Below are positions 1 through 7,409 of a DNA stretch of 64,000 nt, piece after piece. Numbering within the stretch: the stretch's first letter is position 1; every line of letters begins with the position of its first letter. A program made the position numbers and the translations under genes. The notes under the pieces are model-generated. The model was given only the letters and a program-made list of their open reading frames with translations, did no database searches and was not told the origin of the DNA. The stretch covers positions 682,001-746,000 of the forward strand of contig CBDCPP010000002.1 in NCBI GenBank assembly GCA_965220315.1, read 5' to 3'. Source of the stretch: JAPOXK01 sp965220315 (GTDB lineage: Bacteria; Chloroflexota; Dehalococcoidia; Bin125).

Positions 1-561
1 ATGAGCGGCCGCCGCAGCGACGCCGCGCTGCGCCTCATCGATTGCACGCCGCTGGCGAAACTATTGGCCCGGGGGGACGAAGAAGGGCGGCTCCGCGCGC
101 GCTTCGGTGTCGGCTTTGGCGCGGCGCGGCTGCTCGGTCCGGATGTGCTCGCGATCGGATGGGGACCTGGGGAGTGGACGCTCCTAGGGCCGCCCGGCGC
201 GGAGGACCGGCTGGCGTCGGTAGCAGCGCTCGATCAAGACGACGAGAACGACGAGTTTTTGAGCGCGGTGGATGTGACGCACGGCCACGCGTTGATGCGG
301 CTGGCCGGCGCCGCCGCCGCGGCGCTGCTTGCCAAGATCTGCGCGATCGACCTTGACGATAACAGCACGCCCAGCGGCGCGGCCTTCCGCAGCTCGGTCG
401 CCAAGCTGGTGACCGAGGTTGTCCGGCACGACCGCGACGGGGAACCGGCCTACTTGCTGCAGTGCGACCGCGCTTTCGGCCAGTACTTATTCGATGCGGT
501 GCTTGATGCGGGAACGGAGTTCGGCATCGGGGTCGATGGTTTCCGCCCGCCGTGGATCTGA
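1..561 (+). CDS. Sarcosine oxidase gamma subunit-like protein (possibly cut at the window edge)
   Basis: This 186-residue protein resembles the gamma subunit of heterotetrameric sarcosine oxidase and related folate-binding aminomethyltransferase-like proteins. The clues are a WGPGEW segment near residue 54, a VDVTHGHALMRL strand near residue 90, and a C-terminal stretch in which a Cys-x-Ile-Asp-Leu block precedes a Pro-x-Gly-Ala segment, the usual SoxG order. An ATG lies at base 1, so the true start may be outside the window. The stop overlaps the start of ureF by 10 bases, so it is probably cotranscribed with the urease genes. In heterotetrameric sarcosine oxidase, gamma helps form the complex that oxidises N-methylglycine to glycine and formaldehyde. 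The other subunits are not in view, so the substrate is unknown; it may belong to an upstream amine-oxidising operon. Confidence 0.65.
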   Translation: MSGRRSDAALRLIDCTPLAKLLARGDEEGRLRARFGVGFGAARLLGPDVLAIGWGPGEWTLLGPPGAEDRLASVAALDQDDENDEFLSAVDVTHGHALMRLAGAAAAALLAKICAIDLDDNSTPSGAAFRSSVAKLVTEVVRHDRDGEPAYLLQCDRAFGQYLFDAVLDAGTEFGIGVDGFRPPWI

Positions 562-1238
562 ATTCGACCATGGCGTTGCTCACAGCGCTGCAGCATGGGG
601 ACAGTTTCTTCCCGAGTGGAGGAGTGGCTTTCTCCCAAGGAGTGGAGACGCTGCACGTTGAGGGCCGCCTGCGTGGCGGCGAGGAGGTTGGGCGGCTCCT
701 GCGGGAGCAGGTGTTCGGTCGCTGGGCAGAATGCGACCGGGCGGTACTGACAGCCGCTCACCGTGCCGGCGACGACTTGGAGGCTGTTGCAGCCGCCGAT
801 CGCGTACTCGAAGCAGCAACCCTTCCGAAGGAACTCAGGGAAGGTTCATGCCGGGCGGGCGCGGCGTTGTTGGGCGTCCACTGCCAATTGGCGACGCGCA
901 ACGCCCAGGCCTACCAAGAGCGGATCGGCCGCCGCACGGCCCCGGGACACCTGGCCGCTTGCCAAGGACTGCTCTGGCACAGCGCCGGGCTCAGCGAAGC
1001 CGAGGCTACTGCCGCCGCCGCTCACGTTCTCTGCGTGGGAGTTCTGGGTGCGGCGATCCGGCTTGGGGCGCTCGGCGCGGTCGAGGGGCAGCGCTTGCTC
1101 ACGGCGATGCAAGCGGCGCTCGTGGACATGCTGGCGCAGCCTCCGCCCGCGCTCGAAGCGATCGCTAGCTATGCTCCAGTCGTCGAATTGGCTGTCTTGC
1201 GCCACGAGGAGATCGACAGCCGTTTGTTCGCGAACTAA
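552..1238 (+). CDS. ureF: Urease accessory protein UreF
   Basis: UreF is a cytosolic helical chaperone that binds UreD on apo-urease and acts as the GTPase-regulating partner of UreG during nickel delivery. The 228-residue length is normal. The N-terminal family signature (Asp-Ser-Phe-Phe-Pro-Ser-Gly-Gly followed by Ser-Gln-Gly-Val-Glu, about residues 16-31) is present. So are the central Gly-His-Leu-Ala segment and the glycine/alanine-rich helix around residues 150-165. The start overlaps the preceding gene by 10 bases; a slightly later ATG (MALLTAL) at 570 is an alternative. The order ureF-ureAB-ureC-ureG-ureD, with the accessory gene ahead of the structural genes, is less common than ureABC first. 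It is followed after 17 bases by ureAB. Confidence 0.93.
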   Translation: MDLNSTMALLTALQHGDSFFPSGGVAFSQGVETLHVEGRLRGGEEVGRLLREQVFGRWAECDRAVLTAAHRAGDDLEAVAAADRVLEAATLPKELREGSCRAGAALLGVHCQLATRNAQAYQERIGRRTAPGHLAACQGLLWHSAGLSEAEATAAAAHVLCVGVLGAAIRLGALGAVEGQRLLTAMQAALVDMLAQPPPALEAIASYAPVVELAVLRHEEIDSRLFAN

Positions 1239-1255
1239 GGCGGAAAGAGGAACCG

Positions 1256-1951
1256 ATGTTGCTGACGCCGACGGAAACCGAGCGCTTATTGATCTTCAGC
1301 GCGGCTGAGCTGGCGCGGAAACGCAGAGCGCGCGGGCTCAAGCTGAACCACCCTGAGGCCGTTGCCTTTATCTCGGACGAGATACTGGAGCGCGCGCGCG
1401 ACGGGCATTCCGTCGCGGAGCTGATCACTGCGGGAGCCACGATCCTCACCACCGACGACGTGTTGCCCGGCGTCGCAGCGATGACGCCCATGATCCAAGT
1501 CGAGGCGACATTCCCGGACGGCACCAAGCTGGTCACGTTGCACGATCCGATCCGGCCCGGCAAAGAGCCCCAGGCCGGATCGGTCGTTCCCGGTGAGATC
1601 ATCCCCGCGTCGGGGGAGATCCAGCTCAACGCGGGGCGTCGCAGCGCCACCGTGCGCGTCGTCAACCGGGGCGACCGTCCGGTGCAGGTCGGTAGCCACT
1701 ACCATTTCTTCGAAGTCAATCGCGCCCTGGAGTTCGATCGTACGGCGGCCTTCGGCATGCACCTCGATATCCCGGCTGGCACGGCGCAGCGCTTCGAGCC
1801 CGGCGAGAGCAAAGAAGTCCCATTGGTGGAGTTCGGGGGCAGCGGTGAGCTTTTCGGCCTCAACAGCCTGACGAACGGCGATCGCACGCAACCGCCGGTC
1901 AAAGAGGCTGCCCTGCGCCGCGCCGCCGCGCGCGGCTTTCGGGGAGCATGA
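1256..1951 (+). CDS. ureAB: Urease gamma-beta fusion subunit (UreA-UreB)
   Basis: Residues 1 to about 100 match urease gamma: MLLTPTE start, Arg-Ala-Arg-Gly-Leu-Lys-Leu-Asn-His-Pro-Glu-Ala block near residue 25, and a VLPGVAAM-like segment near residue 70. Residues about 112-231 match urease beta: PGEIIP near residue 112, the VGSHYHFFEVN strand near residue 158, and a Pro-Ala-Gly-Thr-Ala-x-Arg-Phe-Glu-Pro-Gly block. The two chains are fused in one frame with a linker, as in Helicobacter UreA and some actinobacterial ureases. With UreC they form the urease trimer unit that hydrolyses urea to ammonia and carbamate. A GGAAAGAGG ribosome site precedes the ATG. The gene ends 3 bases before ureC, consistent with coupled translation. 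Confidence 0.94.
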   Translation: MLLTPTETERLLIFSAAELARKRRARGLKLNHPEAVAFISDEILERARDGHSVAELITAGATILTTDDVLPGVAAMTPMIQVEATFPDGTKLVTLHDPIRPGKEPQAGSVVPGEIIPASGEIQLNAGRRSATVRVVNRGDRPVQVGSHYHFFEVNRALEFDRTAAFGMHLDIPAGTAQRFEPGESKEVPLVEFGGSGELFGLNSLTNGDRTQPPVKEAALRRAAARGFRGA

Positions 1952-1954
1952 GCG

Positions 1955-3667
1955 ATGGCGACGATCTCCCGCTCCCGCTACGCCACGCTCTACGGCCCGA
2001 CCACCGGCGACGCCGTTCGCCTGGGCGACACTTCGCTCTTGGCGGAAGTGGAACACGACCACGCCTTTCCCGGAGACGAGGGGCTCCACGGCGGCGGCAA
2101 GACATTACGGGACGGCCTCGGGCTCGTGCCGGGACTTGCCAGCGCCGACGGCTCGCTCGACATGCTCGTCAGCAACGTGGTGGTGATCGATCCGATCTTG
2201 GGCGTGGTCAAGGGCGATATCGGCATCAAGGACGGGCGCATCGTTGGAATCGGCAAGGCGGGAAATCCCGCCACCATGGACAACGTCGACCCGCGGCTGC
2301 TGTGCGGCGCCGCCACCACCGTGCGCGACGGGGAAGGGCTGATCGCGACTCCCGGCGCCATTGATTGCCATGTGCACTTCGACAGCGCGCAGCTCGTCGC
2401 GCACGCGATCAGCAGCGGCATCACCACCATGCTCGGCGGCTCCTTGGGGCCGATCACGGTCGGGATCGATTGCGGCGGCGCCTGGAACGTCGCCCGCATG
2501 CTGCAGGCGGCCGAAGCCTGGCCGATGAACTTCGGCTTCTTGGGAAGAGGCAACTCCTCCAAGCCGCGATCGCTCGTCGATCAGATAGAAGCGGGCTGCC
2601 TCGGGCTGAAGATCCATGAGGACTGGGGCGCTATGCCGGCAGTGATCGACTGCTGTCTCTCCGTCGCGGACGAGATGGACTTCCAAGTGCAGCTGCACAC
2701 GGACACGCTCAATGAGAGCGGCTTTCTGGAGGACACGCTCGCAGCCATCAAGGGCCGGACGATCCACATGTACCACGCGGAAGGCGCCGGCGGCGGTCAC
2801 GCTCCCGACATCATCCGCGTCGTGGGCGAACCGAACTGTCTCCCCTCGTCGACCAACCCGACGAATCCCTACACGGTCAATACGTTCGACGAACATCTCG
2901 ACATGACCATGGTCTGCCACCACCTCAACCCGTCCGTGCCGGAGGATGTCGCCTTCGCCGAGAGCCGCATCCGCGCGGAAACGATCGCCGCCGAGGACGT
3001 CCTGCACGACATCGGGGCGATCTCGATGCTCGGCTCGGACAGCCAGGGGATGGGCCGCATCGCCGAGGTGATCTGCCGCACCTGGCAGCTGGCGAGCAAG
3101 ATGCGCGACCAGCGCGGACGGCTCGCCGAGGAGCACGTCGCCCGCGGCGACAACGAGCGCATCAAACGCTATATCGCCAAGTACACCATCAATCCGGCGC
3201 GGACCTTCGGCATCGATCATGAGATCGGCTCGCTGGAGGACGGCAAGCTTGCGGATGTCGTGCTCTGGCGCCCCGCCTTCTTTGGGATCAAGCCCGAGCT
3301 GGTGATCAAGGGTGGGTTCATCGCCTGGGCGGCGATGGGCGACAGCGCCGCCTCGCTGATGACCTGCGAGCCGGTGACGATGCGGCCCCAGTGGGGCGCC
3401 TTCGGGCGGGCGAAGGAGGCGCTCAGCGTCAGCTTCGTCTCGCAAGCCGCGCTCGACGCCGGCCTGGCTCAGACGCTGGGGCTGGAGAAGCGGCTGGTGG
3501 GGGCGCGCGATACGCGAGGGCTGCGCAAGGGCGACATGCTGCACAACGCCGCCTGTCCCGAGATGCGCGTCGACCCCGAGACCTTCCGCGTCTACGCCGA
3601 TGGGGAGCTGGCGACCTGCGCGCCTGCGTCCCAGCTGCCGCTGACGCAGCGCTACATGCTGCGATGA
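1955..3667 (+). CDS. ureC: Urease alpha (catalytic) subunit UreC
   Basis: UreC is the nickel-containing catalytic subunit of urease, hydrolysing urea to ammonia and carbamate in the cytosol. At 570 residues it has the usual length. All expected active-site residues are visible: the His-Val-His pair at 139/141, Lys219 of the LKIHEDWG block (the lysine that becomes carbamylated and bridges both nickels), His221, the His of QLHTDTL, the His of the GAGGGHAPD segment, the flap MVCHH, and Asp362 in GSDSQGMGR. The N-terminal YGPTTGD and GGGK-x-x-RDG motifs are also present. Nothing suggests inactivation. The stop overlaps the ureG ATG by four bases (ATGA). Confidence 0.97.
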   Translation: MATISRSRYATLYGPTTGDAVRLGDTSLLAEVEHDHAFPGDEGLHGGGKTLRDGLGLVPGLASADGSLDMLVSNVVVIDPILGVVKGDIGIKDGRIVGIGKAGNPATMDNVDPRLLCGAATTVRDGEGLIATPGAIDCHVHFDSAQLVAHAISSGITTMLGGSLGPITVGIDCGGAWNVARMLQAAEAWPMNFGFLGRGNSSKPRSLVDQIEAGCLGLKIHEDWGAMPAVIDCCLSVADEMDFQVQLHTDTLNESGFLEDTLAAIKGRTIHMYHAEGAGGGHAPDIIRVVGEPNCLPSSTNPTNPYTVNTFDEHLDMTMVCHHLNPSVPEDVAFAESRIRAETIAAEDVLHDIGAISMLGSDSQGMGRIAEVICRTWQLASKMRDQRGRLAEEHVARGDNERIKRYIAKYTINPARTFGIDHEIGSLEDGKLADVVLWRPAFFGIKPELVIKGGFIAWAAMGDSAASLMTCEPVTMRPQWGAFGRAKEALSVSFVSQAALDAGLAQTLGLEKRLVGARDTRGLRKGDMLHNAACPEMRVDPETFRVYADGELATCAPASQLPLTQRYMLR

Positions 3668-4302
3668 GGGATCGCGCGGGCCCGACGCTGTGCTTGGGGA
3701 TCGGCGGCCCCGTCGGCTCCGGCAAGACGGCCCTGATCGAGGCGCTCGTCCCGCGCTTGCAGGAGCGCGGCTGGGAGATCGCCATCATCACCAACGACCT
3801 GCTCACGCAGGAGGACGCGGAGCGCCTGCGCGGGCGAGGCTTCATCGACCCGGCGCGCGTGGTGGGCGTGGAAACCGGCGCCTGCCCGCACACGGCCATC
3901 CGCGAGGACCCCTCGCTGAACTGGGAGGCGCTGCGGCAGCTCGAACGCGGCTTCGCTCCTCTGGACCTGGTTGTGATCGAGAGCGGGGGCGACAACCTCG
4001 CCTCCACCTTCTCGCCCGAACTCGTCGACGCCTGGCTCTTCGTCATCGACGTCGGCGCCGGCGACGACATCCCCCGCAAGCGCGGCCCCGGCATCCTGCA
4101 GTGCGACCTGCTCGTGGTCAATAAGATCGATATCGCGCCCTACGTCCGCGCCGACCTCGATCGGATGCGGCGGGACCTCGCGCGCGTGCGCGATGGACGC
4201 CCCGTCGCCTATACCAACTGCCTGACCGGCGAGGGCCTGGAGGACGTGCTGGAGCAGGTCGAAGCGGCGCGCGGGCGCGCGACGGCGGCGGCAGCGCCGT
4301 AA
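3664..4302 (+). CDS. ureG: Urease accessory GTPase UreG
   Basis: UreG is the SIMIBI-class GTPase that delivers nickel to urease with UreD and UreF. The 212-residue protein starts at an ATG embedded in the ureC stop (ATGA). The longer frame upstream of this ATG lies inside ureC and carries no UreG similarity, so I place the start here. The P-loop GPVGSGKTAL lies at about residues 16-25. The Cys-Pro-His metal-binding motif follows the VGVETGAC strand near residue 77, the ESGGDN motif is near residue 112, and the guanine-specificity NKID motif near residue 156. No ureE lies beside it, so nickel supply must come from another metallochaperone or from UreG itself. Confidence 0.96.
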   Translation: MRDRAGPTLCLGIGGPVGSGKTALIEALVPRLQERGWEIAIITNDLLTQEDAERLRGRGFIDPARVVGVETGACPHTAIREDPSLNWEALRQLERGFAPLDLVVIESGGDNLASTFSPELVDAWLFVIDVGAGDDIPRKRGPGILQCDLLVVNKIDIAPYVRADLDRMRRDLARVRDGRPVAYTNCLTGEGLEDVLEQVEAARGRATAAAAP

Positions 4303-4316
4303 CGGCGCCGAGAACG

Positions 4317-5174
4317 GTGTCGCGCCCGGCGTCCCCAACCCCCGCGCCTGCCGGCCTGGAGGCGCGCGCGGAGCTCCGCTTCGAGCGGGATGCGGACGGC
4401 CGCACCACGCTCGTGCACCAATACTGCGAGTACCCGCACCACGTCGTGAAGCCGCTGTACCTCGATCCCGAGCGTCCCGACCTGCCCACGCTCTGCCTGC
4501 AATCGGCGTCGGGCGGGCTCTTCGCCGGCGACCGCCTCTCCCTGCGCGTGGAGATCGGGGAAGCCGCCCGCGTCCGGCTTGTCACGCAGGCCGCCACCAA
4601 GATCCATCGCAGCGACGGCGAGGTGGCGATCAGCCGCGTCGAGCTGCTGGTCGCTCCCGCCGGCTGCGTGGAGTACTCTGCCGACCCCCTGATCTTGTTT
4701 CCGGGCGCGCGCGCGGCCTCCGCCATCCGGGTCGAGCTTGCGCCGGGCGCGCGCGCGGTGGTGCGGGAGGCCTTCCTCCATCACGCGCCCGCGGACGCCG
4801 CTCCCGGGCTCTTCCGGGCCTTCCAGAGCGAGCTGATCGTGAGCGCCGCGGACGGCGAGCAGCGGGCCGTGGACCGCCAACGCATCATCGAGCCCCAGCG
4901 CCGCCCCGAGCTGCGAGAGACGCTGCGCCGCTTCCCCGCTCAGGGCGCGATCTACGCGCTTGGTGTACCGAGTGACGGCGAGTTCATCGGCGCCCTGCGA
5001 GCGGCCGTTAGCCCGCTCGGCGCCTGGGCCGGCGCCTCGCTGCTCCCCAACGGCTGCGGAGCCTACGTTCGCGTCCTCGCTCGCGACGGCCACGCGCTGC
5101 GAACGACGCTGGACGCCGCCGCCGATGTGGCCTTCCAGCGCGCCGTGGAGGACACGGGTCGCTGCACGAGCTAG
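4317..5174 (+). CDS. ureD: Urease accessory protein UreD (UreH)
   Basis: UreD is the scaffold that binds apo-urease and forms the UreD-UreF-UreG activation complex; a tunnel in the family guides nickel. The 285-residue length is normal. Family features are visible: an N-terminal AELRFERDADGRT segment, the Gly-Gly-Leu-Phe-Ala-Gly-Asp block near residue 63, the ATKIHRS strand near residue 94, and the YSADPLILFPGA block near residue 120. The start is GTG, 14 bases after ureG. It closes the urease operon. The stop codon is shared with the end of an opposing fragment on the minus strand. No urea transporter gene and no ureE follow. Confidence 0.93.
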   Translation: MSRPASPTPAPAGLEARAELRFERDADGRTTLVHQYCEYPHHVVKPLYLDPERPDLPTLCLQSASGGLFAGDRLSLRVEIGEAARVRLVTQAATKIHRSDGEVAISRVELLVAPAGCVEYSADPLILFPGARAASAIRVELAPGARAVVREAFLHHAPADAAPGLFRAFQSELIVSAADGEQRAVDRQRIIEPQRRPELRETLRRFPAQGAIYALGVPSDGEFIGALRAAVSPLGAWAGASLLPNGCGAYVRVLARDGHALRTTLDAAADVAFQRAVEDTGRCTS

Positions 5175-5248
5175 GTAGGCACGGACGGCCACTCTTCGGC
5201 TGGTTTGACGTACTTGATGGCCGGGTAATCTTCCGGCTGAGCGACATC
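5171..5248 (-). pseudogene. C-terminal remnant of a lost gene (possible hydantoinase B tail)
   Basis: On the minus strand 25 codons read through to a TAG. The peptide (DVAQPEDYPAIKYVKPAEEW, then Pro-Ser-Val-Pro-Thr) has the look of a real protein C-terminus. Upstream of it the frame loses protein-like composition. It lies just beyond the small restriction-island gene. The other side of that island holds an N-terminal hydantoinase-B fragment in the same orientation (about 7040-7351). The layout of the tail resembles the tail of the intact HyuB-like gene at 37717-39840, where an ALKYFGHWPD segment sits near the end. I infer both are ends of one gene interrupted by the island; this rests on position and weak peptide resemblance only. 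Confidence 0.4.
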
Positions 5249-5272
5249 GCAAAGGGATAATAAATGAGGGGC

Positions 5273-5488
5273 CTATATACGAGGTGATCCTAATTCTCCA
5301 CGCATTTCGTCGAGGCATGCCCGTAAGTGGTCGATCAGAACCATTACCTGGTCCGGGTTGAGGGAGCAACGGAGGGTTTGTGCTGGTGCTTCAGTGCTGA
5401 GTTCCATCCCCACGAGCCTCACGTAGTCGCCTGTGAACCGACCCACTCGCATGGTGGTGAGTTGTGGGTATAAATCTTCGTCACTCAT
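5273..5488 (-). CDS. Small restriction-island protein of unknown function
   Basis: This 71-residue acidic protein follows the putative restriction nuclease with a 4-base ATGA overlap, which fixes the start at 5488. A longer reading from 5575 would run inside the nuclease gene and is unlikely. I recognise no domain. It contains a LTTMRVGRFTGDYVRLVGMEL strand-like half and a helical C-terminal half with DQVMVLIDHLRACLDEM. It lacks the helix-turn-helix expected of a restriction controller (C) protein. Position and coupling suggest an accessory subunit or regulator of the restriction-modification pair, but function is unknown. Confidence 0.6.
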   Translation of the reverse strand: MSDEDLYPQLTTMRVGRFTGDYVRLVGMELSTEAPAQTLRCSLNPDQVMVLIDHLRACLDEMRGELGSPRI

Positions 5489-5943
5489 AGCGTTCCGCGT
5501 GAGCAGTATCGCTGAAATTCGCCCAGATCGAAGACGTGTTTGAGTTGGTTCTTCCCTGCTTGCGTCTTCAGCCATGCCTCGGCACCTTTCGAGTAGCCGC
5601 CGCCGTCAAGCACAACGATCGCGGGGTGCTCGTTCTGTTGAATCGATAGCACCTCGAAGGGGTACTTCTCCTCGACGCTCCCCCGTGAAGCTTGCCACTT
5701 GCACTGAATCACGAGGCACTGCGGCCACTTGACCGGGTGGTAACAGACGAAGTCAACCCTGCGAACTTTCCCGTAGAGATCCCGCCCGGTTTCCACTTGC
5801 CATCCGTAGATCGACTGCTCAAGTTCTCTCATAGCCCAGAAGAAACCCGCTTGAACTTCCTGGTATCCGGCATCCTCTAGGAGGCCAGCGACCGCCTGTT
5901 CAAGTTGCTTTCCTGTGCGATTCCCTGTGCGGCCGCTGGTCAT
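5485..5943 (-). CDS. Putative PD-(D/E)XK restriction endonuclease
   Basis: The 152-residue protein has the layout of a small PD-(D/E)XK nuclease: an N-terminal helix with Glu15 (GKQLEQAV), then Asp64 in KVRRVDFV, and a LVIQCKW strand carrying Gln80 and Lys82. Gln in place of the usual Glu before the catalytic lysine is known in some restriction enzymes. The ATG at 5943 overlaps the stop of the Dam-type methylase (ATGA); the longer reading to 6000 lies in the methylase and is rejected. Coupling to a DNA adenine methylase makes it the likely cognate restriction enzyme, cutting the same site, plausibly GATC. Similarity to a named enzyme could not be checked. Confidence 0.68.
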   Translation of the reverse strand: MTSGRTGNRTGKQLEQAVAGLLEDAGYQEVQAGFFWAMRELEQSIYGWQVETGRDLYGKVRRVDFVCYHPVKWPQCLVIQCKWQASRGSVEEKYPFEVLSIQQNEHPAIVVLDGGGYSKGAEAWLKTQAGKNQLKHVFDLGEFQRYCSRGTL

Positions 5944-6797
5944 AGTTTGTACGTGGTGACGATCAACTCGTCTACGGGGCCGCGCCCGGCACCATCGCAA
6001 TTGATATTCCGGGGAGCAGAAACCGGATGAAGCGTAAAGGGATCGCCAGCGTAAAGCTGACGGATGAGTGGCGTATCTGCGTTCGAGACCATCACGCGCA
6101 CACCACGCTCAGCCCACCGCCGCACGCTATCGCGTAGCGCCCGCTGGTTGACGTCTTTGAACCAGTGTTCTTGATAGGTGACTTCGGCTCCGTCATAGGG
6201 CGGATCGCAGTAGACAAAATCACCAGCGGCCGGCTCGATTTTCTCGAACGAACAAAACCGCGTCTCAGCCTTTTGCAGTACAGCGCTGGCGTTACGGATC
6301 GTCTCCGCATCGCATATCTTCGGGTTCTTGTACCGCCCCTTGGGTACATTGAAGCGACCCTTCTTGTTGACGCGATAGAGGCCGTTGAAGCACGTCCGGT
6401 TCAGATAAATGAACCGCGCGGCGACTTCTACCGGATCTCGGAGCTTGTGCTGCTTCCGTACGCGCGCGTAGTACGTCGAATGTGGATGTTTCCTAGCATG
6501 CCCCTGTAGCAGAGTGATGAGCGTCTCGGCGTGTTTGCGAACGACCGTGTAGGCCAGCATCAGTTCGTCGTTAATGTCGGAGAGCTGGGCGCGTTCCAGC
6601 CGCCCGTCTAGTGCGAAAAAGACGGCACCGCCACCGACAAACGGCTCCCAGTACGTCCCCAGGGACTCCGGTAAGCGTTGCGCGATATCGGGAATCAGTG
6701 TCCGCTTGCCACCTGCCCACTTGATAAAGGGATGGGCGCGAGCAGGGGGGAGATCGGGTTGCGGGGTAAAGGCGAGAATCTGATCTAGTGTCGCCAT
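5940..6797 (-). CDS. Dam-family DNA adenine N6-methyltransferase
   Basis: The 285-residue protein has the alpha-class amino-methyltransferase order: the SAM-binding FIKWAGGKR motif at residues 24-32, motif I EPFVGGGAVFF at 51-61, the Dam/DpnM-type target block (GLYRVNKKGRFNVPKGRYK, about 139-157) and the catalytic DPPY at 198-201. Dam and DpnM relatives methylate adenine in GATC; that specificity is likely but unproved. The ATG at 6797 overlaps the TAA of the upstream chimeric frame by one base (TAATG), so it may be translated by reinitiation from a broken gene. The nuclease gene follows with an ATGA overlap, giving a typical type II arrangement. Confidence 0.9.
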   Translation of the reverse strand: MATLDQILAFTPQPDLPPARAHPFIKWAGGKRTLIPDIAQRLPESLGTYWEPFVGGGAVFFALDGRLERAQLSDINDELMLAYTVVRKHAETLITLLQGHARKHPHSTYYARVRKQHKLRDPVEVAARFIYLNRTCFNGLYRVNKKGRFNVPKGRYKNPKICDAETIRNASAVLQKAETRFCSFEKIEPAAGDFVYCDPPYDGAEVTYQEHWFKDVNQRALRDSVRRWAERGVRVMVSNADTPLIRQLYAGDPFTLHPVSAPRNINCDGAGRGPVDELIVTTYKL

Positions 6798-7035
6798 TAG
6801 TGCACCAGCGTCTGATAGGGAAGCGCCGCAGCAGAAGTCATGCCTGCCATGAGCAGCGTTTCCGTGCGGGGTGCGAGCGCGTAGGCTCGAACATTCAACC
6901 GAAACACACAAGCGTCGAGATAGCGTTGCGTGTGCTTGCGGCTCCACCAGTGGTGCGTCTCGATGTAGCAGCGCTTGACCAGTGCCCAGAAACTCTCGAT
7001 TGCGTTTGTGCTGGTCGTACCGCGCCGATACTCGC
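6797..7035 (-). mobile_element. IS1595-family transposase fragment
   Basis: The C-terminal part of an ISXO2/IS1595-type DDE transposase is encoded here. The marks are the Thr-Asn-x-Ile-Glu-x-Phe-Trp block that carries the last catalytic acidic residue, followed by the KHTQRYLD helix and FRLNVR. The N-terminal zinc ribbon and first catalytic Asp are missing. I could not identify terminal inverted repeats or a target duplication. IS1595 relatives are known to carry passenger genes including methyltransferases, so the neighbouring methylase-nuclease pair may have arrived with such an element; that is inference. Confidence 0.6.
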
Positions 7036-7351
7036 CGCGCCCATGATTATCGCATGGTCGGCTGCCGAGGTAGGGGTCGTTGTGAAGGAAGGCGTCGCCC
7101 TCTTGAAAATCAGGATGGAGATCGGCCAAGGCCTCGCAGAGGAGACCGGATCCATACACGTGGCAGGGGATGCCTTCGGGAGCAGTCAGCAGTTCGGCTT
7201 GGGCGGTGCAGACCGACGTCGAGAAGTCGCGAGCGAGCTGGGTCGTGGAGCGGCAGGTGCGGACGAGCGTGTTCGTCATCTCCCGCGTGATCCCGTCGAC
7301 GCGGTTGGCCATGACGAGGAGTTGAACGGGGTCGAGGACGGGGGCGGGCAT
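6797..7351 (-). pseudogene. Chimera: hydantoinase B N-terminus fused to IS1595-type transposase C-terminus
   Basis: One open 184-codon frame contains two unrelated halves. Residues 1 to about 100 match the N-terminus of the hydantoinase B/oxoprolinase family: LDPVQLLVMANRVDGITREM, a LVRTCRSTT segment, ELLTAPEGIPCHVYGSG, and the HNDPYLG motif at 90-96 that leads into a metal-site His in the family. From about residue 107 the protein becomes the end of an IS1595 (ISXO2-like) transposase: EYRRGTTSTNAIESFWALVK, then KHTQRYLDACVFRLNVR. Neither half can be complete: HyuB needs about 500 more residues and the transposase lacks its N-terminal two thirds. The frame stayed open through the junction and ends on the start of the methylase gene. 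The ATG at 7351 fits the HyuB start. Confidence 0.75.
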
Positions 7352-7409
7352 TGTGCGTTCCCAGCGATATGAGCGGTCCTTGCAGTGCTTCGCCGCGGCG
7401 GGCAGACGC

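Noticed and set aside
2105..3544. 479-codon open frame antisense to ureC
   Set aside because: Shadow frame of a strongly coding GC-rich gene; no protein-family motifs and low-complexity composition.
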